A DNA stretch of 64,000 bases, taken from contig WTXG01000001.1 of assembly GCA_022496185.1 (NCBI GenBank), positions 62,001-126,000 of the forward strand. The letters run 5' to 3'. Shown piece after piece: positions 28,187 through 40,472 of the stretch (within the stretch, counting starts at the first letter, position 1; every line of letters begins with the position of its first letter). The position numbers and the translations under genes were made by a program. The notes beneath the pieces are model-generated. The model saw only the letters and a list, made by a program, of their open reading frames with translations, was not told the origin of the DNA and searched no databases. This DNA comes from Multifurca ochricompacta. Lineage: Eukaryota > Basidiomycota > Agaricomycetes > Russulales > Russulaceae.

Positions 28187-30051
28187 TCATCCACGCATTA
28201 AGGTCTGCGTAAGGCTCTGCGCATACCCGTGTATATGCGACGGCTTCGGGACCATGTGGCACACCTCGATGGACTGTACCCATGGATGCGATATGCACTC
28301 ATCAATGAACGCACGTTGCTTTGGGTCCGGCTCCAACATACGACGGATAAGCGAACGACATGCACGAGGATTGAGGTTGTTGATTGTCGGGGGTGTAGCG
28401 CTCTGTTGGGGGTTGGCGCATGCGGACGCATATGCCGCGTACAAGCCGTCAGATGTCTGTGCGGCACGCCATGGCAGCTCTTGGAAGTGCAAACAGTAGT
28501 ATACAACACCGATAGCCCAGATGTCTACCAAACGAGCGTCGTACGCTGCAAGTGCAAGGTAGCAGAAGGTGAACACTAGGAGGACGGGGCGTTAAAACAT
28601 ATTCAGCTTACGTTTGCCAGGAACTGTTCGGGGGCAATATAGGGCTCGCTACCGCATAGACCAGAGGACATGTGGACCGTCGCCTCCCAGGGTAGACGAT
28701 ACACTGTCGATGCGCCATAATCGCCAATCTAAATAGGATAAGCGGCAGAAAGGGTACAATACGATGTAACTCACCTTCAGATGGCCCTTGCCGTTGAAGA
28801 ATATATTCTCAGGTTTGAGGTCACGGTGGGCAACACCCTGGGAATGGAGGTACGAAACGCCTTGCAAGATTTGTCTGAAGCAACATTCAATTTCACTCGG
28901 GGACATATGCCCTTTCTTGATCGCGGCGTAGAGATCTCCACCTGGGCAGAATTCCATGACTTCGCACCAGTGCTGATTCTCATCCTGGACGAGATCGACG
29001 GTCTCGACAATGTTGATGTGATGCAGAGTAGATGATATGCAGAATTCTGCGGTGAGTTTCTTCACATATTCCTTTTCTGACTCGTTCTTGCGTCGCTTTC
29101 TAAATTCCTACAATCATGATAAGGTTAATAAAAATTGCAGAGAATCAGAAGCAAGTTCACCTTGACGGCATAGAGCTTCTCTTCACTTCGGTCCCATTTG
29201 TGCGCAAGACGCACGACGGAGGTAGCGCCCTTTCCGATGGCAACTCGTTCACAAGTGCCATATTTCTTCAGGAGGCTCCCTGTGCTCTCCCCGCCGGTCG
29301 ATTTAGGCCCCCCTTCCGAATCGGACTTTCTACTGCTTGCAGATGAGCGCGCAGATGATTTGCGGGAAAGCTTAGGCGCTGTCCCGAGGAGGTCTTTGAG
29401 ATTGAACTTGTGGCCACCGTCTGTAGAATGGACGGATGGAGGACCTTTGGAACGCGGCGCGGGGTTTTGTTCGACGGGGGTGACCGGGGTAGGTCGGTCT
29501 TTCTTTGACCCCTTTGTGAGCCCGAGTATGGGGGATGATAAGAGGGAAGACAAATCCGGTTTAGTGCCCGACATGCTAGGCGCCCTACTCGGAGCTTGAC
29601 TGGGTGGCCGGCTTGGGGGCTGCGTCGGAGGAGCACTCCATAAATTACTCTCTGAAGGAGAAGGCGATGTCGTGGATGACGGTGAGGTGGACGTGGTCGC
29701 CGAACGGGAGCCCTGCACTTGAATAATTGGTTGGGACATCACAAGGGGCTGCAAGTCTCGGTAGTTATGACCAGACTGTCGAGTATGGGTGCTAAGATCT
29801 GGGGATGGGGATGTGATGGACGACCTCCGTTGTGCGTGATTGACATTGTTATCGGCGTGAGGTGACGGACGTGACTGAGAGGCCCTGCGATAGGAGAGGG
29901 CTGGGGTCGTGAGGGTTATATGATCGTTACGGTGAGAAGACTTTGGGGTTGTAGTGGGTTGTTTTCCGTCATGATTGGGGGGTTCTGAACTGTCCTGACT
30001 GTCTTCTTCTGAGGAAGCCTGGGCAGTATCGGGGGTGTCTATGACGGCCAT
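28187..30051 (-). CDS. HAL/NPR-type fungal Ser/Thr protein kinase
   Basis: Fungus-specific kinase group (yeast Sat4/Hal4, Hal5, Npr1) that tunes plasma-membrane transporters and ion balance. The ATG at 30051 opens MAVIDTPDTAQASSEEDSQD, followed by about 270 residues rich in Ser, Pro and Thr and likely disordered. The kinase domain starts with KKYGTCERVAIGKGATSVVR (Gly-rich loop) and LYAVK (the ATP lysine). The catalytic loop is GVAHRDLKPENIFFNGKGHL. The metal motif reads IGDYGAS, so DFG has become DYG. The activation end is GSEPYIAPEQF, then VDIWAIGVVYYCL. The C-lobe ends RMLEPDPKQRAFIDECISHP and the stop is at 28187. Catalytic Lys, Asp and Asn are present, so it should be active. The exact yeast counterpart is uncertain. 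Confidence 0.88.
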
Positions 30052-30483
30052 AACGTATGACGAAGATAATTGCGCCGAAAGGGGAGGGGGAAGGGAGGGC
30101 CGAAAGGGACAAAGTTAGATGGGATTTGAGACCCGAGGGTATTGCTTAAGAGAGAGAGGAGCCGTCGAGGGATGGAGCTTTGTAGGCGTGTTTATTGAGA
30201 GATCATGGCGAAGGTCACGTTCAGAGTGAGAGTGAGAGTGTGTCGAATCAAATCGAACAGTGGGTTGTTAAAAAAGAAAAAGAAAAAGGTAGAAAGAGGA
30301 AGGAAAGAAGGGAAAAACAGGAAAAAACAAGGAGTTTTAAAAGGAAAAGAAATAAAAGTGAATTCTCCTCTGAGACTAGCGTGAGTCGTAAAGCAGGAGA
30401 CGTAGAGAGGCGATTTGTCGTAAAATTTATTTAAAGGAGCTGAGATGGCCCTGAAGAGGCCGCCGCCTGCTCATCCAATCCAT

Positions 30484-30540
30484 CATCACATCACATCACG
30501 ACACGACACACAACACGACACGACACGCACGACACAAACA
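30484..30540. repeat. CACGACA/ATCAC simple-sequence tract
   Basis: Imperfect short tandem units (ATCAC then ACGAC/ACACGAC) over about 57 bases. A similar ACACG tract recurs at 39912-39936. Confidence 0.8.
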
Positions 30541-30559
30541 CAAAATTAGGTAATTACAA

Positions 30560-30630
30560 TTTATTTATTTATAATATAATATAAATATTAAATATAAATA
30601 AATAAGTAAATAAATAAATAAATAAATATA
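30560..30630. repeat. AT-rich TAAA/ATAAT tract
   Basis: Almost pure A/T sequence with AAAT tandem units, in the intergenic region between the kinase and RPL19. Confidence 0.85.
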
Positions 30631-31123
30631 CAGACCAGACCAGGAATTAGGAGGAGGATCAATCAGGATCAAGGATCAATCACGACCACGAGGTGGTCAC
30701 ACAATTACCTACACTTACAGCTGCCCGGCTATGCATAATCCGTAATCTCCACCTCCACCGGTTGGTTTTGGTTTTGTTTCGGATATCCTCTCACACGCAG
30801 CAGCCGGTAAGGCAAGGCAAGGGCAAGAGACCATTTGCAAATAACGAGTCTTTTTCGCCTTTCGTTAAGCCCGGTCTCGCCGAATGTGAGACCGATAGAG
30901 ACCGGACGACCGGTCGCATTTCATTTCCTATTCCCACGCTGACAAACGTGAGAAACAGCTATAATAGTTAAATGTAATTAAGGTTCATCAGCCACATTAT
31001 CTGCCATACCACGAAACACCGACAATCGACAACAACCGACTGTCAGGTCAGGTCAACACTTCCTCAACCCCTCAAGAACAAATATATTTGTCTCGATAAA
31101 TCTCATCCAAAAGATACACGACG

Positions 31124-31844
31124 ATGGTCAATCTTCGCTCACAAAAGCGGCTTGCCGCATCCGTCGCTGGCGTCGGCAAGCGTAAAATCTGGCTCGACCC
31201 TAATGAACAGCCAGAGATTGGCAATGCCAATTCGCGGACGCATGTGAAGAAGCTTATCAAGGACGGTCGCATCATCATCAAGCCCACAACCGTCCACTCT
31301 CGTGCTCGCACCCTTGATCTCCTTGCAGCCAAGCGCAAAGGTCGTCACACTGGTGTGGGAAAGCGGAAGGGTACAGCAGAGGCTCGTATGCCAACTAAGG
31401 TCCTTTGGATGAGACGACAGCGTGTTCTTCGGAGATTACTCCGGAAATATCGTGAGGCAGGCAAAATTGACAAACACCTGTGCGTCTCACTTTCCATAAC
31501 CCAACCCCCTTCTCGTTTTCACTTGATTTAACAACCCTCGTCTCATCAAAGCTACCACTCCCTTTACCAAAAGTCTAAGGGCAATGTTTTCAAGAACAAG
31601 CGTGTATTGATGGAGTATATCCATAAAGCGAAGGCGGAGAAGTCCCGTACGAAGGTCCTTTCCGACCAGATGGAGGCCCGTCGTATCAAGAATAAGGTGC
31701 GATCCTTTTGTCTCTTATCTCGTCTCCTTATGAGCTTCTCGCTCTTACCGGCACTCCTAGGCCGTTCGGGAGCGTCGTGCTGCGCGTATTGCGGAGAAAA
31801 GGGAGGCTATTCTTGCGGTGGAACAAGAGGGGACCAAAGCATGA
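31124..31844 (+). CDS. RPL19: 60S ribosomal protein L19 (eL19)
   Basis: Structural protein of the large ribosomal subunit. Exon 1 (ATG at 31124) reads [20 protein letters not shown] and continues through [20 protein letters not shown] to [12 protein letters not shown]. An intron of about 70 bp joins [21 protein letters not shown] second intron after ARRIKNK joins [20 protein letters not shown] and EQEGTKA, with the stop at 31842-31844. The eL19 C-terminal helix is complete. Full length, with no oddity. The MYST gene follows 234 bp downstream on the same strand. Confidence 0.97.
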
Positions 31845-32078
31845 GAGATTATTCCAGTCGCATCTTCTTTCCCTTTCTCCCCTCACATCACTTTACGCCA
31901 CGCTATGCTACATACATGCCACCATGAAATTTACTATCCAGGCCATTTCCATGTTCCGCATGTAATTTCTGTGTGTATGAGGATATCGTGATCGATGTGT
32001 GTCTAGCGTCTAGCATTCATCATTTTATATTGTAACACGTTGTCGCTAGAATATGGGTTTTAATGTACCGCCACCATC

Positions 32079-34094
<2,016 letters not shown>

Positions 34095-36178
34095 CATCAC
34101 TTGTATTGTACATGGCTATTCGGACGGTTTCGCTCTTAATCTTGGGACCTCGGGTTTCAAATCTGTGTTGCAATGACTACTTGTAATCCTAAGTACAAAG
34201 TCGATCCCGTCACAAGTAAATGGGAGAAAAATTGACTGGTATGATAATTCCCGCGTGGCAATCCCCACTTCCCTATTAACCATGACGTTGCTTCTCACCG
34301 CAGCGTATCTTTCGCTCAGTTTAGCTTGCAGAGTAAGAACCACCTTCACGCCCCATGGATTGATTCAGAATAATTAGGAGGATCTGCTGGTCAGTAAAAC
34401 AAATACCTAACCCCGTAGGTCAGATATGGGGACTATCTCCAGGCATTCAGTTCGCATTAAGCAGGGGACGGTGCTCCCTGAAGGGGAAGGCGAATAGTAC
34501 GTGGAAGTCTTCAGCGCCAGCCCAGCTTAATGTACGCTGAACTATCTGTGTAGTTCCTGCGATCGGCCTGCATCCGTTTATCCTGCAAGGTGGTCGCTTT
34601 TGAGTCGAAACCAGCATTTTCAACAGCGGTGGGTTAATCTTGGTCTCAGTGGTCTCAGAGTCGCTGCGCGCTCCTGCAATCTTACTGGAGTCCAAGCTTC
34701 AAGCCCTGCTCTTCAACTCATGTTGGAGTATCCCTTATGTCCTGAGTCCTGGGGGTACGGCGCATTCTACAGTCCTGGAATTTGAAGGCGGACGATTTGC
34801 TCCATCGCGGAGGTGACATGATGGATAGCAAAAGTAAGGTTAAAAAAAAGCACAAAAACACGCACAACGCGCACAACGCGCATTTGTCGACGACCTATGA
34901 GACCCAGCGTGTCCGAGTTTATACACCCAGAGAACTTCTATTCGCGTGCTGTTCCATGAGGTGACCTTTTGAATCGTCCTTCAGATAAGATCCGTGATAA
35001 GAGTTATGCTGGGATATAATCGAATGGCGAACCCCTCAGAGTGGTCTCGTGGTAAGGTAACAAGTGAAGCTGGCTGATCATTGCGACTCCATCACGGTAC
35101 GGTTCAACGAATATGTTGAGCTCTCGCGGGAGGATTTGGCATTTGCCGCTTTTCTGATGAAACACGTTATTAATGCTTGATTCGGATTAGCTTGTGGTAG
35201 GAGTGCTTGTATCGTCGTGTGGAAGAAGGTTCGATGTTTGTACGGGCTTGCGTTCATGGTATGGTTTCTTTCTTCCATTTCGATATCTACTTTCAAATGT
35301 CCCCTCATGTTCGTGTTGGTATCTCTGTATTTACATGTACGAAGATCCGCCGATCCCTGGGCTGATGGAGACCGTTGAAAAAGGGTGTCAATCGCAAGGT
35401 TACATAGACATTTTCACTGCCGTCGTATCATGTTTCCGAGCTTGTGTGCGACGACTAGTTAGTTGTGTTGGCAGGCTGTGGACGTCTCGTCTCGTTCTTA
35501 TTTGCAAGCCATAGAAAATCTGGGGAACTAAGCCCTTTTCTATAACGTATATTTCTCAAGTCCAACCAGCCAATCCGACTCCAGAAGGCTTATATATATA
35601 TTATACATTTGTTGCACGCTTGATCGTGAGCTGCACCGTCGCTAAATGGTGATCACCTACCTGGTCTCATGTACAACTTGGCGCACCTTCGAGCTGATCC
35701 CCCCCCCTGTCAATGCTGTAGCTATAGTTACAGACACCGACACCAATAATGTATCCTTATCAGGTTTTCGTCCTCTATGCAGCTCCGATTCTTCATTCAC
35801 TCTGTGTCAGTCTGAGTCTGTCTGAGTCTGTCATATCTGCGCGTGGGCAGTTTCTTAGCCGGTCCGATGTACCGGTCGCAGGCAGATCGCAGATCGTAGG
35901 CTCGGCTCTTCACTCCTCCTCGTCTCTCCCGTCTCAGTCTTGGTCTTAGTCTTGTCTTGTGTCACTTCTTGCCGCATGTATAGTAAGAGCCTCATAGGTA
36001 TAAGGATAAATTATCCTTTTCGCTGTTTTTGTTGTGCTTGTCATAGAGTCTTAAGCTTGAGTCTTCCGAACTATGAAGCACAATGCACACAATGGAATCC
36101 ATCCTAGCTAGATGGTCATTCAACAGCCCCACATTCACATTGAAACTAACTCACTCATCCTCCTCTTCCCCAGTAAGA
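34095..36178. other. Intergenic interval of 2.1 kb
   Basis: Between the MYST gene and the pseudokinase-like gene. No frame shows a recognisable domain. Minor repeats: a GCACAACGC doublet at about 34860-34885, a TATATATA tract near 35590 and CTGAGTCTGT repeats near 35810-35835. An upstream non-coding or short coding exon of the next gene could lie here. Confidence 0.5.
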
Positions 36179-39100
36179 ATGCCCCTCATGATTCCAGGTT
36201 CCCGCAAGTCTATGGCTCTCCGAAATTCTTTGGTAAGTCTGCTTCACTTGATTTCTTAGTTGTCTTGTACGCATATGATGTATACATTGGTCGTCTCATT
36301 TGCTGCAGACCACCTTTCCCGCGTCTCCTCCGCTATCCGAGTGTGAGTCTGTGACGCCCCGCTCCCAAGCATACCCAGACACGCCGCCCGTCCTGGACGC
36401 GGATATATTCGACCCAGTACCCTTTTCCGTATGTACTACCTTGAAGCCCCAAGCGTTCGCCGCAATCTTAATAATTTCATTTCGTGGTTCCAGGCGTCTT
36501 TTTCAAGCTTTCTTGATTTCACTATTCGGGACGACGCCCTTCAACGCCCAACTATTACGGCGGACACGGCTCCAGACCGTGTTGAGGATGCCAAACGTCT
36601 GTCAAGTCGGGCTGACGCCAGCTACTACGTTGAGGTATCTGTTTTCCGCAGCGTAGATACAAGGCGCTAATATTTGTTCAAAGCAACTTTCCAATATCAA
36701 AGACATTGACTCTGAGTGGGAGGACGATGAAGTAGAGGTAAGCTTGTTTATAATAAACTCATTTTACTCTCTCTCTCTCTCAGACAACAATTTATAATTT
36801 ATATAGGAGGTTATGATCATCTCTCCTAAGCCAAAGACATCTGATCCTTTGCTCGTCAGTTCATCTGTGGCTCACGCCCTTCCCACTCCCCCCTTCAGCC
36901 CTCCGACGGAACCTAGCCTCGGTTTCTCTCTACCAATTGCCCCACAAGAGTCCTACACCATCTTGCGGACTTTGCACCGCACGCAAACTTCCCACACCTC
37001 CCTGGCAGTCGCATCTGGCTGTGCCCCGTCCACTACCAAGAAGGCCGCCCTTCGTCATGCCTTATATGCGATTCGTACATACCGCCTGCCCTTGTCACAC
37101 TCCGCACTGGCTGAACGCGCAGCTCTGGATGTGCTCTCCACGCGCAACCGTGCGGAAAATCCGTTTGTCCAACGCGCATTACGCTTCTGGGATGACGGCC
37201 AGACACTTTTATCGTGCTGGAGCATTGTGGTGGTGGGAACTTGATGGGGCTCATACAAGCCGAAGGTCCCGTGGACAGCACACGCATGAAGCGTTGGGCG
37301 TGCGAGATTGTGAATTTTTTGTCACCTTCCTCAGGGTGTTGCGCTGAAATCTTTGTAGGCATCAGGCATTGCATTTATCCATAATTCCAGCATTATTCAT
37401 AGCAACATCCGACCCTCAACAATCCTCTTTCGCGTCAATGGACACGTTTGTATCAGTGGCTTTGATCGTGCCATCGTGATCGCTTCGCGTCAAACTGTCG
37501 CACCATCATCGAAGAAGGACAATGCGGATACCTGCGAGTGCACGCGAGTGGTGTGAGGCCCCTGAGATGATCCTTGGGTCGGAAATAGGACTTGAGGTGG
37601 ACTGTTGGGCGTTTGGAACTGTACTAGTATGGATGATGACCGGACAGGTACCCTTATCTTATCTCATCAGGACTTCCACGTTGAAACTCTAACAATACCT
37701 TCTTTCATAGCAACCATGGTATCATAGCACACGGGAGCACCCTGATATTGTCCGAGATTGTATTTTGAACGGACTCTCGCCCGTTGCACCATTAGAGGCG
37801 GTCAACCCAGCCATTGAACACTTGATTGTGAAGGTGGGCTTCCTTCCAATATGAACACAAGACAAAAATGTCCTCATAAATGCAATACGTCATACAGTGT
37901 CTCAACCGCGATCCTTCCAAGAGGCCAACCGTGGAAGAGATTCAAGCATCCGAGTGGTTTGCAGATATGTACGTTATAATGACCTAGGCATTGGTGCACA
38001 GGAGCTGATTCTGTAACCCTAGTGATTGGGATGGCATTACGCTCCCATGCAGCTCAAATATCCCAATCACTATCCCTACACCCGACTTGACGCCCGATGT
38101 GCTGGCTGACATGCCTAGTATCATCGTTGCTCCTGACCTCTCTCACAGTACCCTAGATACTGAGGCAGAGATTGAGAGGTCCCTTCCATGGACTCCAGCG
38201 CGCATCAACCGACCTGTGGTGGGGCTCGTCTCTCCGGGCGCTACCACGATCGCGTCAGGCCATTCTGTTTTACTGTCGCATGCGGACATGGCACGATTCA
38301 TTGGAAGCCGGCCCCAGAACCCTTCGCCGCCATCGCTTCCTAGTAGCAACGGGGGTGGGGATACACCCAAACTGAAGTTTCAGCAGTCGGAGGAGCAGGG
38401 TCAATCTTTTCTCCCTCAGTTGAGCGAGACGGAGGGCACTAAGCGCATTGGGTTGGGTGTGTGCGTCGACGAGTTTGGCACGTTCCTCTCCGAACATGAA
38501 CGTGAATGGGGGCAGGAAGAGGAATCAAACGAATCTCCTCAAATTAGCCTTCAGGATGCTCTTGCGCTGCCCATTCCATTGCTAGTTACCCCGCACATGT
38601 GCACCCCCCCTGACCAGGGGTTGTCGTCGCGCTCGCTCCTTCCGGCCCGCTTTTTCCGCTGGCGTAATAGCAGCACTAGTGCTAGCACGGCACGAGACAC
38701 GGGGGCCGACTCGCACGTTGAGCGTGAGCAGGAGTTGCCGGAACTTTCGTGGAATGGGTTGGACGCAGACCCGTTCCGCTGCTCGCCACTGCCGTCCGTT
38801 CCGACTGAAGGACAAGAGGTAGGAAGAGGAGGGTACGAAGATACAGCGAGCTCACGGCGCGTGGATGTGACGTTCCGCTGGAGCACTGTCTCACTTGAAA
38901 TGGGACTGCCGCAGCGCATATACGGAAATAAACATGCGCATGTGCACGCTCTATCTTTCGCGACGCTGACCGGGTTGACACGGCGGTTGTGTGAGCAAGG
39001 CCGTACGCTCTTGCGCAAATCCCGCTCGAATGTGCTCTTGCCGCGCCCGCGCCTACCCAGCCCGGCCGTTCCCTCAGCCTCCCCTGAGAGTTTTCCTTCT

Positions 39101-39511
39101 CCTCCTCAGCCTTTAACTCTTTCGTTGCGGACTGCCATTGGATACGAGGAGAATTTTAGCGGCATGCAACGCATCGGGCTGGGAATCGGATACTCCCTTC
39201 CAAGTCCAAGTCCGAGACAAGGTCTAACAGCACAGTTGGCGGGTACTATATGTACGCAAACGCACTCGCAAGTAGCGCGGGTGGATAGCGAAGAAGCGGG
39301 TGTGGCAGGGTGTTACGCAGGACTGGGTGGTCGACGGGGGAAGAAGAATATGATGGAGCGACAGCAGAATCAGCTTGATGGGCTTAACCAACCTGCAAGC
39401 GACCAACAGGGAAGTGGGTCTGGGCCTAAACTGTCGCCGTGGGATTTAGGGGACGTACTGGTATGTGCCGGGAACCCTGGCGCTGGTGGGACGACTACCG
39501 AAAGGGCATGA
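36179..39511 (+). CDS. Large protein with kinase fold lacking catalytic residues (putative pseudokinase)
   Basis: No name recognised. The probable start is the ATG at 36179 (MPLMIPGSRKSMALRN), then five or more short-intron exons. A kinase-like domain begins near QESYTILRTLHRTQTSHTSL with no Gly-rich loop. The VAIK-type strand reads LYAIRTYRL (Arg for Lys). Later come FIVLEHCGGGNLMGLI and SGIAFIHNSSIIHSNIRPST, where HRD is HSN (37398-37406). ISGFDRAIV has GFD in place of DFG (37458-37466). The C-lobe is well kept: APEMILGSEIGLEVDCWAFG, CLNRDPSKRPTVEEIQASEW. A tail of about 480 Ser/Pro-rich residues follows, ending GAGGTTTERA, stop 39509-39511. Two one-base frame breaks occur (about 37207 and 37552). 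Either sequence errors or the onset of decay would explain them. Confidence 0.72.
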
Positions 39512-40472
39512 AACTGTAGAAGTGGGTAACATTTGGACTGTTTTCGGAAGGCATTGGTGGGGAACGTGCCAGGTATTGTGACACTGGGCAAATGGGGGCT
39601 AAGGCTGTATGATTTCCATGCACGCCGTTGTTGTGGGTAACGGCAGTAGCAAATTGCGGCAGTCAGCTGACTTGACTCACCTTGACGGTTAGTTCTCTTT
39701 CTCTTTTATGTTTACGACATTCGTTTTCCACTATCCACTATCCACTCGCTTCTTCGGTTCCTTCAAGTTTTTGACGTATTCGTATTCGTACTAGTTGCGT
39801 ACGAGTACGAAAGTTCTGTGCATATGTCCTGATAGGATTCGGTTCGTTTGAATAGAGCTAGCGTAGCATGTATTGTCTATTGTAACACACTCTCCCTTGC
39901 CTCGTTGACCGGATGACACGACACGACACGACACGACCAGTCCTACAAAGAGAAAGAGAAAGGTTGGCGACCGACATGGCTTGCTAGTAAAAGGAAAAAT
40001 TGTACGATTGCCCGACACCTGAATCATGCGTACTGTATCCCGGAGCTGTCATAATGGGTGGGAAACATAGCAATAGTCGCTTTTTTTAATATAATGGAAG
40101 CGGTTGGGACTGAGACTGGTATTATTTTTTTCGGACCCAAGGCGACAGCATGGTGTTTGCATTGTATTGCATTGTATTGTATCGTATGGATGGACGGAGG
40201 GGGGAGGGATTCAGCACACCACGTAATGGCGTAATGGGGCTTAAGAATGATCAATGATCACTGCCTTAGTTAGTGGTCGTGGAGCGTCGCGGAGGATTAA
40301 TAAGTGACAGCAGATCGGTAATGACCCGAAAAAATACCGTTTTTGACTTTTGTGAGATTAACGGTATCATCGGAATTAAAAGGGGTAAAAGGAAGGACAT
40401 ATTAGGTTGTAATTATTATAAAAAGGAAAGAGAAAAGGAAAGTTTAAAGGCCAAAAATATGACGGATTGAGA
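39512..40472. other. Intergenic, 0.96 kb
   Basis: Contains an ACACG tandem tract at 39912-39936 and CATTGTATTG repeats near 40158-40185. No frame looks like a real protein. It presumably carries the promoter of the Ser/Pro-rich gene downstream. Confidence 0.5.

Larger units (their letters stand above)
30052..31123. promoter_or_regulatory. Divergent intergenic region HAL-type kinase / RPL19
   Basis: This 1.07 kb gap holds both promoters. The kinase side is purine-rich (30190-30370). The middle holds two simple-sequence tracts listed separately. On the RPL19 side the leader just before the ATG includes CAACCCCTCAAGAACAAATA. No open frame resembles a protein. Confidence 0.55.

Noticed and set aside
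36112..36354. Upstream in-frame start for the pseudokinase-like gene (80 codons)
   Set aside because: It runs through a clear GTAAGT donor and stops; the ATG at 36179 in another frame joins the next exon cleanly.
37195..37210. A 53 bp intron (GTGCGG...GGCCAG) to explain the first pseudokinase frame change
   Set aside because: It would remove NPFVQRALRFWDDGQTL, which fits the beta-4/beta-5 region of a kinase well, so a one-base break is the better reading.
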